Source: Astrocystis sublimbata
Lineage: Eukaryota; Ascomycota; Sordariomycetes; Xylariales; Xylariaceae
DNA length: 64,000 bases
Assembly: GCA_022453515.1 (NCBI GenBank)
Contig: JAJNNY010000101.1
Coordinates: 17,912 to 81,911, forward strand
Reading direction: 5' to 3'
This document shows positions 11,993-21,693 of this stretch, piece by piece; the stretch's first letter is position 1; every line of letters begins with the position of its first letter. A program made the translations under genes and the position numbers. The notes under the pieces are model-generated. The model was not told the origin of the DNA. It saw only the letters and a program-made list of their open reading frames with translations, and searched no databases.

Positions 11993-12722
11993 GGATGATT
12001 GCAGGATTGACCCCTGAGCGAAAAGCGGTGCAATCAGGAGCTGACAGAGCCCGAAGAGTGAGGCGCTCTTCTCATTGGCGATGATGAGAATTGTTGGTTG
12101 GGAGTTTTGGATTGGTCTGGGCCAGGAAGGTAACGATGTTGAAATGTTGGAGATGTTATAACTGAGCAGATAAAGGGGAAGAAAGCTTGGGCTAAATGTA
12201 AATCAAATCACTCAATATAGCACGACTTCCCCACTTATTCTAATCAAACCCCCCCACCAATCCAGGCACTCGGTATTTTGCTAACAACCAACAACCATCA
12301 ACTAATAACCAACAACTTATAACCCACGCTCCAGGCCCCAGAACCCAGTCACAGATAGATCCAAGTACACTTAGGTACCTACCTCATCGCCATTCCGCAT
12401 CGACAGTTGGCTCGGCTCAATGCCAGTTTGCGCGAATTATTCATGATCCCAGCCTCTCGTTGAAAGTGTTCTAGACCTTCAGAGTCATACGATAATTAGG
12501 CAGTAACCAGTTCTACGATGCGGCGAAGTGAAGGAGTCTCGCGGATGCACCAGGTTCAATTTGACCTGCATAACAATCCGATTCGCATCCGGGTCTACTC
12601 GCTCTACCTATATCACGATTTCATGACTCTATCTCAGCCCTCGGTTCTCCTTCTCCCTCACCTTCCATGTCAATTGCAACGGTCATCCTCAGCCAAGAGA
12701 GCTACGCACACCTTCTATCACA
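11993..12722. promoter_or_regulatory. Divergent 5' region of 2EXR and LysM-WSC genes
   Basis: A 730-bp spacer between divergent starts. It holds C/T-rich and CAAC-rich stretches (12280-12320, ACCAACAACC repeats). No gene seen. Confidence 0.45.
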
Positions 12723-13637
12723 ATGACGCCCACCTTCTCCCTCGCCCTATTTCTCAGCTATGCCTCCATTCTAGTTGCAGCGCATCCCTATCCTTCACTT
12801 CAGTGGGATCCCGACACCATCTCCACCTGCGCCGAGTGGTACGACAATGGCGGCTCTTACACTTGCGAGCACATACGCACCTTATTCAGCATCACCCCTG
12901 AAGAGTTTCACACGTGGAACCCGTCGGTTGGCTTGAACTGCAAACCCTGGAACGCCGGCCAGTCATACTGCATCTTGACCAAGGAGAAGCTCATCATTCC
13001 TACCACGACAATTGTTCCGGAGACAACCAAGACTCTCTCTACCTCGCGTACACACCTGCCCTCCCCGACGGCATGGAACAGCTTGGGTTGTTATGTCGAT
13101 GAGAATGCTATCCCTGTCATGGAGACTGAGATCACCAGCGCCGACCCTGATCTTACTATCAATAAATGCGAGGATACGTGCTGGAAAGCCTCCAATGACA
13201 CTGTGCTCTTCGCCGGTGTGAAGCGGGGCAACCAGTGTTGGTGCAGTAGCTATGTCGTCGGGCAGATTGCTTGGGACGAAACGGAGTGTGATATCCCATG
13301 CACCGGAGATAATGCGGTCGTCTGTGGCGGCAAGAACAGGATCAACGTTTTTGAGCCGGTGACTGGGAGGGACCCTTTTAGCACTACCAGCAAGACCACT
13401 TCTACCAAGGAGACTACTTCTACCAAGGAGACTACTTCTACCAAGGAGACTACTTCTACCAAGGAGACTACTTCTACCAAGGAGACTACTTCTACCAAGG
13501 AGACTACTTCTACCAAGGAGACTACTTCTACCAAGGAGACTACTTCTACCAAGGAGACTACTTCTACGAAGACTACTTCTGTATTGACAACAACGCAAAC
13601 TTCCGGTGCTTCCAAGACAGCAAGGATTTTCATGTAG
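12723..13637 (+). CDS. Secreted LysM-WSC protein with Thr/Ser/Lys repeat tail
   Basis: Intronless, 304 residues. Residues 1-20 are a signal peptide. Residues about 30-85 form one LysM-like module with the expected cysteines (CAEWYDNGGSYTCEHI, then FHTWNPSVGLNC and YCIL). Residues about 120-210 are a WSC carbohydrate-binding domain (LGCYVDE, CEDTCWKA, RGNQCWCSS, CGGKNRINVF). The tail is nine perfect copies of TSTKET encoded by an 18-bp minisatellite, then a short end RIFM without a GPI signal. LysM and WSC both bind glycans (chitin, beta-glucan), so the protein probably acts in the wall or apoplast. It lies 3.5 kb from the LysM chitinase, and pairing of LysM proteins with this chitinase subgroup is known in fungi. 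The tail may once have led to an anchor. Confidence 0.85.
   Translation: MTPTFSLALFLSYASILVAAHPYPSLQWDPDTISTCAEWYDNGGSYTCEHIRTLFSITPEEFHTWNPSVGLNCKPWNAGQSYCILTKEKLIIPTTTIVPETTKTLSTSRTHLPSPTAWNSLGCYVDENAIPVMETEITSADPDLTINKCEDTCWKASNDTVLFAGVKRGNQCWCSSYVVGQIAWDETECDIPCTGDNAVVCGGKNRINVFEPVTGRDPFSTTSKTTSTKETTSTKETTSTKETTSTKETTSTKETTSTKETTSTKETTSTKETTSTKETTSTKTTSVLTTTQTSGASKTARIFM
13398..13559 (+). repeat. Coding minisatellite, 9 x 18 bp
   Basis: Nine identical tandem copies of ACTTCTACCAAGGAGACT, flanked by partial diverged copies (ACTTCTACGAAG follows at 13560). The unit is a multiple of three, so copy number can change without breaking the reading frame of the LysM-WSC protein. Perfect identity between units points to recent expansion. 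Confidence 0.95.
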
Positions 13638-14205
13638 GGATACTTAGAATAAGATTTTCGTATGAAAACCTGTCTACCCAATCTTAGCTAGTAGTAGACC
13701 CCCATCACACTGTAGATGATGGGCTACGGTTCGATTACAATATTTAACCTTGATCTCTGTTATCATTGCGATGCAACTAGGCATAACGGCCACCTCACAT
13801 AAAAATATTCCGAGCACTAATTATCACATAGACTATGCAACTAGAGAAGGGAAACAAATCGGATGATAAAAAGAGTGTATTTGATGCATTAGATGCATCG
13901 CCAGTCAGTGTCGTTGAGTCCTATATACTCGTGGCCAAAGAAAAGGCTTGAACAGCGGATTGAAACTCTTCAAGGCCCGTATACTTCGTAGTATTGCTAA
14001 CGAATTTCAAAGGAAAAAGTCGTGCAGAACCGATGGTCCTCAAGACATTACTTGTCGAATTGAACTGTCTCATTCAAGATACAAAACGCCTCTTCGGAAG
14101 TGATCACACCCCTAAGCTAAGTGAAGACAAAAATCAGCAGGCTATCCATCAAGGCGTTTCAGCTTTCAATCCAGATACTGGACTTACACTCAGTGGTGTA
14201 TCTCT
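13638..14205. other. Intergenic, possible remnant of a further peptide repeat
   Basis: Between convergent gene ends. Just beyond the stop of the peptide gene (minus strand, 14208-14186) the homologous tail of its exon continues in another frame (LKRYTTE) up to a GTAAGT. Further on, around 14113-14085, SLPKRRF can be read in one frame after a CTTAG acceptor-like site. These may be decayed third-repeat pieces; nothing else was seen. Confidence 0.4.
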
Positions 14206-14640
14206 TCAACCTGGAAGCTCGTATTCTGTGGCAATCAGGATCTCAATAGAGTCAGCCAGTTCAGGATTGGCAGCAGCCACGCTCTTGAGCTTGTTGATGA
14301 CCATGTCATCTGTGAATTGTCAATGGGGGGCTTTTAACCATGCTTTAACCTTATGGTTATGGATTGAACTCACCTTCAGCAGTGAATCTTTTGGATCTCT
14401 TAGATGGGATCCCATATTCTGCGGCAATGACCGTCTCGATAGATTCAGCCAGCTCGGGATGAGCTTCCGCAACTGACTTCAGCTTCGCTTGAATGATTGA
14501 CTCTATTACAGAAATTTTGGTAAGCATCTTATAATAACAAGGGGATCGTGGGAGCCTTCTACTGTACCTTCCGTCAGCGGGATGGCAAGCACGGCAGTGC
14601 AAAGAGCCACGGCGGCGGTAAAAATAGTAGTGGGGTGCAT
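14206..14640 (-). CDS. Small secreted repeat peptide with Kex2 sites, candidate RiPP precursor
   Basis: Three exons, 14640-14568, 14502-14374 and 14309-14206 (introns 65 and 64 nt, both phase 1); 101 residues. Exon 1 is a signal peptide (MHPTTIFTAAVALCTAVLA). Exons 2 and 3 each encode one copy of the same module: a helical leader (KLKSVAEAHPELAESIE / KLKSVAAANPELADSIE) and then a Tyr motif, EYGIPSKRSKR in copy 1 and EYELP in copy 2. Copy 1 is followed by two Lys-Arg sites for Kex2. Copy 2 stops at TGA right after ELPG, while its homologous KR-containing tail lies in another frame, so the gene may be shortened by a one-base shift. Secretion signal, repeated modules, Tyr core and KR sites are the plan of dikaritin precursors (UstA, PhomA), and a UstYa-type gene is the divergent neighbour. 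Function is inferred, not shown. Confidence 0.6.
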
Positions 14641-15227
14641 CTTGGTGGGTGACAGTCGCGGACTTTGGCGAAGTTTCGGAAGGTGTTGTTGCTTTGTTGG
14701 ATGTGGTAAAAAGAAGTGAGGATTGAGTTAAGATTGACTGGAGATATCACATATATTTATACACTTTCGCGTCTCGCTACGTAGACCCTATTTGTCGCAT
14801 TGATTTATGACAATCGTATCCAAAAGTATGTTCCACAGAAGCTCATTGGTGTATTCCGGATATCTTTCTCCTCCGTATGATACCTGCATCCCTTATCGGA
14901 AGTTTTCGCCCGAGTAGTTGCTCCCCCCCAGTCTTGAAGATAATGTATAGTGTGCGGGAGGTCACCGCTGACATGAAGAACACCGCTGATCAAGTCCTAG
15001 ACGTTACTGTGCCACGACGATGCAGAAAGAATGCCTCATATTATTTCATGGTATACCCCTCCGAGGCCTAGCGATTGACAATAATGCCTCACAAGAAACT
15101 AAGAGTTCTTGATTCCCATTTTCTTTTCTTTTGCTGTTCTCTGCTGCTCACTCCCTATTCACCTCTCGTTCATTTCCTTGTCCTCGCTTCTCGACCAGTC
15201 TACTGATACTTTCAACAAACACCAACT
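14641..15227. promoter_or_regulatory. Shared promoter region of peptide gene and UstYa-type gene
   Basis: A 587-bp spacer between divergent starts. On the minus side a TATA-like TATATTTATA lies at about 14752-14761, some 110 bp before the peptide ATG. On the plus side a pyrimidine-rich leader (15110-15210) precedes the ATG at 15228. Shared control of both genes is plausible. Confidence 0.5.
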
Positions 15228-16250
15228 ATGGAGTGTGATAGCGATAAATTCTCTCTCGACTATACTCCGTCTCCTCGGGCAGACGACGAGTTGATGACTG
15301 GACTATTATCTGACCACTCTCGGCAATCTTGTCAGAATTCAAAGACAGCTCATCGGCGGCCGTTAGCACTATATGTGATAATAGTCATTGAGTCAATCAC
15401 CCTTTTGGCAATTGGCATCTTCACAAGAGGAAGAATCTTTACACAGAACCCAGCTGTTTGGTGTATGTATTGCCCTTCTGAGGTCTAGACTTGGCATTTG
15501 TGCATTAACTTGTTATGTGCCAGCTCCCGTCCAACACCTCGTGTCTCATCATATGTCGACTAGCACCCCGTACTTTTTCAATAGAAGTCCATACTTGGGA
15601 AACGATACGGAGTATGTGGACAAGCTTTGGTATGATATATACGATGGTGAGTTACTAACTGAACCGCTCAACCGTGGTAATTAGACATTATCTAACTCTA
15701 CAACTCAGCTGGGATGATCAGCGTCCTCTCGGAGAATGAAGCATCACACTTAACGCTACGCGAGCCGCACCCAAGGCCCCGGACATGTATCTTGTCCAGC
15801 TACAAGTCTTTCACGACCTGCACTGTCTCAACCTCATCCGGAAATGGGTGTATATGGATGTGTATCCCGACCAGGCTGAGTGGATTGACGGAAGAATCAA
15901 CCACGACCATATCAATGCTTTGCACGTCGGTAAGCTCTCGTTCCTTTGTCACCCACAATCCGATTTTCGATAGACTCTCGCGAGCCCGGGCTAACTTCAT
16001 AGATCACTGCATTGATGCGCTGCGCCAGTCTATCATGTGCACCAGTGATACCACTCCTCGAAAATTCTCCCCTCATGACTATGAGAGGCAGTATTACGTG
16101 TATCCAGATATCCAAGTGACACAGACGTGTGGGAATTTCGAAGCTATCAACGAGTGGGCGGAACAACGGCGGGTCGTCGAGTGGATGATGAGCTTCGACG
16201 ATGAGTGGCGACGCACAAGGTTCAATGTCTCCATGCCCGACCCTCGTTGA
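15228..16250 (+). pseudogene. UstYa-family (DUF3328) protein, frameshifted
   Basis: Type II membrane protein of the UstYa/DUF3328 family, enzymes implicated in oxidative cyclisation of fungal ribosomal peptides. Exons: 15228-15462, 15524-15646, 15709-15929, 16003-16250 (introns 61, 62 and 73 nt, all phase 1). A short cytosolic head is followed by one membrane segment (about residues 45-65, LALYVIIVIESITLLAIGIF), the SPVQHLV landmark, and both HxxHC motifs: HDLHC in exon 3 and HVDHC formed across the last intron. The end QTCGNFEAINEW is also typical. Between SENEA (to about 15742) and ITLNATR (from 15743) the frame shifts by one missing base; both sides are clearly the same protein. No splice choice repairs this with good sites. 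It faces the candidate precursor peptide gene. Confidence 0.82.
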
Positions 16251-18176
16251 CTCACTTGAGATTGCTCTACCTCAAATTTTCCAAATCTCGTTTGTCGATG
16301 GACAAGGGGAAGGTGACTACATACAGCTGAAGCGTTCAGGGTTATGGGGTAGCTCCCAGCCACGTAACAGTCTTCGTGACTGGAATTTATTTGACTATCT
16401 CAAATTCTATAGCCCAACGTATGTCAGACCACACGATTCACTAGTGTGGCAGCTTTTGAAAGTACGATCTCGAGATACATGTACGGGGTGTTGCGTATTT
16501 TCTATCTATTATTATCCACAACAATAACACCATAACGAAGCAAGTTCCACGGTAAAATAGGCTCCTATGAGCCTAATGAGTGGGTATACGATGCGAAAGC
16601 CTGCACTCTTATGAGCCAGTTCGAAGGGCATATGCTGGCTGTGATGTTCAGATGTTATCTCAACGCAATCTTGTGGCATAAGCGTCTTGAGTACTTTTCA
16701 GCGTAGTATTGGCTGGCTCTTGATCGCCTGAGGCCAGGCGCAACGTAGGATTACACTGTTTATCCAATCTCCAGTCATAAGCGGAGCCGATAGGACTTTA
16801 CATGCACAAATGGACCTATAATAGAGTTGCATTCCAATAGACCATCATTTGCTGTGGGCGAGTCCTTGTACGGTCTGTTGACTTTTTAATGGAACCATGA
16901 ATAGCACAGGGCATCGCTAAGCGAAAATGCGGCGTATGACATTTCTGAAAAGTAAGCACAGATAGTGTCAGAAGTACATTGTCATATGTGGCGTCCAATC
17001 GAGTTCCGTCTTCATTCCCTCAAAAATGGGGAGAGGGGCATAGTCTCTATGTCAAGTTCAAGTACCGATGAACTGACCTAAAAGATTTAGAGTCATCACT
17101 ATAGATACTGTGCACAATAGCTTCAAGAATTGATCTTCGCTCCTGTGTTTGCGGATAGTTTCTGATCACAACGACATGTGAACACTGTGGTGGGAGCTTA
17201 GCTATCAAAATATTCGCTCGTTGTATAGTCTTCTATTGGCGGTAAAGAAATCTGATCGGACTTTTCTTAAATTTCGTCTTTGATAATCATTAGTCAAAGT
17301 GTGCGACTATAACGAGTCAATCAAGTTTCAAAAGGCCACTATTCCCTCATTAGAGCTGTTGCTGTTGCTGAGATACGCAATACGGCGTATTATCCTTCTC
17401 CTGCATGAGTACATAATGCTTATATTTCGGTAAACATTCAGATAAGCTTTGCTAGATCTGGGGTAGAGTGGGTGTGTGTTTGTCTTACAGCCCTTTACCC
17501 CTGTAACTGCTGAGCAATATTACGTGTCCTCCAATACTAGCTTGTACCAGGGTCAATGAATGTGGAAGAAAGCTTTGGATGTGTAGTGAACTCTTGGGAG
17601 GCGAGGTATTTGTCATTATAAGCACTGGTATTAGTACGCTTCTATTGATCCTCCTACCGCGGAGGTTCGGCAGATACTAGAAGGTCCCATCTGCCATCTT
17701 ATGCGGGGTATTGTGTTCTCAAAACACATATCGTCAGTCTTTGGTTCCAACACAGTACTTATATTTACAGCCTAGTTGCTCTTATCAATGCTAGGGGCTT
17801 TGGCGATCTTCATTGCGAATTCGCCACTTCGATTGTCTACCAACATACATAAAGGTTTTGCATTGGTTCCCTAGCCACCATACTGTGCCATAACTACAAT
17901 AACATCAAACAAGTCGCGGAGGATAATAGATTCCAATGACCTCATCATCTTCTTCAATCCCACTAGCCTAAAAACCTCCAAATGCACTCAGAAACTATGA
18001 CCCATTCTGAGACACGACGAAAAGTAATGAGAAGAACAAATCCGCAGAAGACTAAATGAATCAAATCGAAACTTCTGAAACACTAACTCAACCCCAGCCA
18101 TACTTTCCATGTTGATCACCGATGACCCCAAATCATCCCTTCAGTTGCCCTCTATCAAATGGGCCCCTTCTAGCTT
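16251..18176. other. Intergenic, no gene seen
   Basis: About 1.9 kb between convergent ends. Frequent stops in all frames. No conserved protein fragment, repeat or RNA could be recognised. Confidence 0.5.
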
Positions 18177-19221
18177 TCAGCCTCCCAGGTTAGACATAGC
18201 GTCCCTGTAGGTTTCAGGTTGATCCTCGAGGGGTGCAGGGTGTCCATTGTTCATGGTATACTCTTGAAATCATCCTAGTCAGTGACTAGCTATGGAAGAT
18301 ATGAGTCGTTGTAGCTTACCAAGTGACCAAAACGCCCTCGGGTGACCCTCTGAGTCTAGTGAAGTGCCCGTCGAGCATACGTTCCCGGTGGTCTTCACAT
18401 GAGACTTATCACAGCTTGCTGGAACTGAACCGATTCCAAGATAGCCACCTGTACTTCCTGGCTCGTCTGTGGTTCGTCAGCAGAGACACTATAGTAGTTT
18501 GGGAAAAGTGAGATGCTGCATGGCTGCCAGCTTTGGTGTCACATATTTGTTCGTGGAGAAATGGTTACTAACTGCACTCTGATCAGTTTTGGTATTCAAA
18601 TAAATGAGCACGGTCATTTTGCAGAAACTTACCAACTAGCTTCGGTGACACTGCCACAAGTTGTTGAAATTACAGGCCACAGAACCCATCGGCTCCTGTA
18701 CTTATGGCTCGCTTCCCCCTCCCTCGTGATAGTCTTGGTAGTTGTCTTTGACACCGAAACTAAAGAAGGTGAGTACGAGCCTCTTGCTATACTATCTAGG
18801 TGCCAAACTCACATTCGAAACTCGCTCCTAACGTAATCGCGTCTTCCCAGGTCCCTTCTCCTCCGATTGAAAAGCCAGTGGTGATAGTGGTCTCTTTGCC
18901 CTCTTGCAATCATATCACAGAGCCAATGCCCTGCAACTGGCCAAAATCTCCTGGTGCATTCTGCTTCGGCCCCAGAAAAGTGGTGCGTTTCACTTCGCAG
19001 TAGATACTGCAGTAAGAGTTGGAGTCAAACTCGTTCTCTGTACCACAACTTCCATCTGGATTCAACGTATGACCCTCTGGTTTAGGACAGTCATACTGGG
19101 GTTCGTTGTTAACAGCATCATCGCAATAGCTGCGCTTTACCAAAGCTGTGCTCTCATTGATGGGTAGACGCATGGCTCCTGCGGCGGTGATAAGAACCAG
19201 GGCTCCAAGTTGCAGCTGCAT
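18177..19221 (-). pseudogene. Cys-rich secreted protein of unknown function with an in-frame stop
   Basis: Four exons: 19221-18813, 18759-about 18637, 18466-18320, 18262-18177. The first and last introns have good sites (GTGAGT..TTTAG, GTAAGC..TTCAAG). The middle donor is uncertain: GTTGGT at 18636 keeps the frame, while the stronger-looking GTAAGT at 18632 does not. A signal peptide (1-16) is followed by a propeptide ending LVKR (Kex2-like) and a Cys-rich domain (CPKPEGHTL, SYCSIYCEVKR). After it come FSIGGEG, a WVLWPVISTTCGSVTEA block and a C-terminal LEDQPETYRDAM. These blocks match a family of fungal secreted proteins I know only as uncharacterised. TGA at 18912-18910 lies in frame between GIGSVI and the conserved continuation, so the gene is broken. 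Confidence 0.68.
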
Positions 19222-20515
19222 GATGGGTGCTGCAATTATGCGAAAAGAAATAGGGGTGAAGCAATTGGTTGATGTATTCGTTTTGTTTCAGAAGCCTACA
19301 ATTGTCATGCTGTTTTTCCAAAATGGAATTTACAAGTCGGGAAAGCTCCCTATTTATGTATATTTGCGAAATCGATCGATTCTACGGATGATGAAGACCA
19401 TCCAGCCCTTCAGATAGGCTTATGTTTGCGTTCCATGCCATTAATCGCATAGACTACACCAAAATGACCCAATGCAAAGTGAGTAGAGTTAAGCCCCTAG
19501 TACCAACAATAGAATCCTTGAGGATGAGGGTTGTGTATAGTGGCATCCAGAATTTTGATAGACCGGTGTTGAGCAGTACAATGCACAATTTTCACTATAG
19601 TTTTTACGCAAGACTTGAAAGTGCAGGAACATACTTCAACTACAATCTTCTTGTGTGTCTTTCGTCATATCATGTATTCGCATCTACATGTGTAGCCAAT
19701 AAACTAGTTTGTTAGTAAAGATCATGCATCTGATGCGGCGATATTGCTATCCAGGCACGGCATCCGGGAGGCACAATGTGTCAAGCGATGATAAATATAA
19801 ACAGAGGATGCTTGGCTTTTGTCATCAATACACATGATTGTTTACAGATTTTCCTCGTTTCTCAATCTGCGGGTAGCAGCCACATAATGTCTTAACATCT
19901 TGACTTGTGGCATCATCCCATATAGCGCTCGGTTGATTGGGAACCGATAAGACCACACGTCTTCTTGCCCCTATCTTAAGACTTCGCATTCCCTAGTTTT
20001 GTTTATACTAAACATTTTAAAATCTCTCAAGTATCGATAACACTTATGGGGTTTTTTCAAGATAAGCATTAACAAGGTTAAAGGCCCAAATATCATCTTC
20101 GGTTCGTTTACAGACCTCAATTCACGGTAATGAATTGACCAAACTCGTACCCTTCTTGGCAGTGACATAATGGTGTCGCCACCTCGATCATCGACTTCTA
20201 TTTATAGCCCTCTTCACTTGCGTTGGAGTATGAGGCCAGGGGGCGAGAGGGTGTGTTGTTATTGTTATGTTGGACCAACAATTGGCAGCCAATTGCATTT
20301 CGTATTGCTGCTAACTGCATAAAACATTTTGAACACTCGTTCATCAAAAGCTGAGAGACCAACAATGTCAGGAACACACAAATATTCATTCTATCAGTAT
20401 TTAGATGTTGCAACCAGCAACGCCTGTGAAGTCTTTTTCAGCACCCGCAAGGTATCCATAATCTAGAAGAGTGTGAGATCTGACCTCTGATAGCTGCACG
20501 ACCATACAATTCAAC
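19222..20515. other. Intergenic; 5' flank of the tandem pair at its right end
   Basis: No gene seen from 19222 to about 20150. From about 20155 the sequence resembles that at about 21365 (GGCAGTGACATAATGGTG against GGCAATGACACAATGATG; shared TTCACTTGCGTT and AACTGCATAAAA), so it is the duplicated promoter of the next gene. Confidence 0.5.
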
Positions 20516-21204
20516 ATGCCTTTGTTCAACCAACACCCCGCCCAACCCAACTTCAAGGATATCACAGGAGTGAGTTCAGATTATCTCGAATGACCGCAAA
20601 GATCTGGCCGCCTGGGCCATACTAAACATGTCGTTGTGCCAGCTCCAGTATTCATGGGCTTGGGATCGGGACGCTTGCCAGCGGCCCAACACCGAGTTCG
20701 ACATCCCCATTGTGTGTCAAACTCGAAGGCCCGAAAATGGTACGCAGCTGCCTTCGCTCGGCGTAGAGTACGATTCTTTTCATGTAAGTGCATATCATTT
20801 CTTGATAGAATGAGCTGAACTATCCTGCTCGTGATTAGGCCAAGGCTGACCTCCGAACAAAGAAATGCTGCCCAATTCCTAGCTCGTCTGACGAAAGAAC
20901 GCAATGGATCACCATGGTGCCGTGCAATCAGCAATTCTGCTTTACAACAAACGAAACATTAGCAGGAGAGTTCGATGAGTGCATTTATAATGCTGCATCC
21001 GCAATCCTCAGGTCCATCAATAAAACACAGATAACTGATGATGCGTATCGCGGACAATGCGAATACATAGACCTTGACAGTCTCAAAAAAGGGGTTCGGG
21101 AACCTGAAGATATCGCAAAAGGCGGAGCAACGCGAAGGTTTGTATCTTGGGGTTTGATTACCACAACACTGGTAGCTGCAATGCTGGGCCCCGTGATATT
21201 GTGA
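20516..21204 (+). CDS. Cys-rich protein with C-terminal hydrophobic tail, tandem copy A
   Basis: Exons 20516-20569, 20643-20783 and 20839-21204 (introns 73 and 55 nt, both phase 0); 186 residues. I do not recognise the family. Visible traits: a polar N-terminus with no clear signal peptide; a middle exon with RDACQRPNTEFDIPIVCQT; a Cys-rich last exon (KKCCPIPSSSDE, VPCNQQFC, FDECIYNAA, GQCEYIDLDSL); and a final 21-residue hydrophobic segment (FVSWGLITTTLVAAMLGPVIL) that ends the protein. Such an end suits a tail anchor or a GPI-attachment signal. A GPI signal would need an N-terminal signal peptide that this model lacks. The paralogue at 21694-22374 has the same exon plan, with a middle exon of identical length (141 nt). 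Open and apparently intact. Confidence 0.7.
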
Positions 21205-21693
21205 GATCAAATTGGGGGTACTGTATGGCTGGTGTCGTTGAAGATGCAGTAATCCCACTGAGTACTGTCATCGAATATACCATGGGTTTGTTATTACGCA
21301 GATAGTCAAGCAACTCATTTCGAGTTGCACCCGAATCAAAATTCCTAACTGCATAGCTCTCTTGGCAATGACACAATGATGCGTTCACTTGCGTTATGTT
21401 TTCTATTAATAACTCCTCTCTTCCTGATTGGGATACGAAATAGGTTTCGCAGGTATGGTTTCGCGACCAACCACTCTTTGTTTTGTTACCAACTGCATAA
21501 AAGAGACGTCACAAGTGCTACCTGTTGGACGCCAGTGGATATCCAACGACATCACCATGTGCAGCACTTTTTGCAGATTATTATATACCAGAATACCTGC
21601 TGCCTGGATTCCGCCCTGTGCCCATCGTTCAGTCATACTTCATAGGATACGTGTTACAATAGCTTTCATTGGTATTGCACAACACGGTTCGCC
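21205..21693. other. Intergenic, promoter of tandem copy B
   Basis: A 489-bp spacer. An open stretch at 21376 begins with a hydrophobic MMRSLALCFLLITPLFLIG that looks like a signal peptide. I could not join it to the downstream gene by good splice sites, and the matching part of copy A does not encode it. Confidence 0.45.

Noticed and set aside
12963..13681. Long minus-strand frames over the LysM-WSC gene
   Set aside because: They mirror the minisatellite (repeats of RSSLLG or VSLVEV) and have no signal or domain.
8704..18912. RIP as the cause of the TGA stops
   Set aside because: RIP favours CpA changes that create TAA or TAG; TGA in otherwise normal-composition genes is not a RIP signature.
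21376..21645. Signal-peptide-like frame before tandem copy B
   Set aside because: Cannot be joined to the gene with good sites, and the corresponding part of copy A does not encode it.
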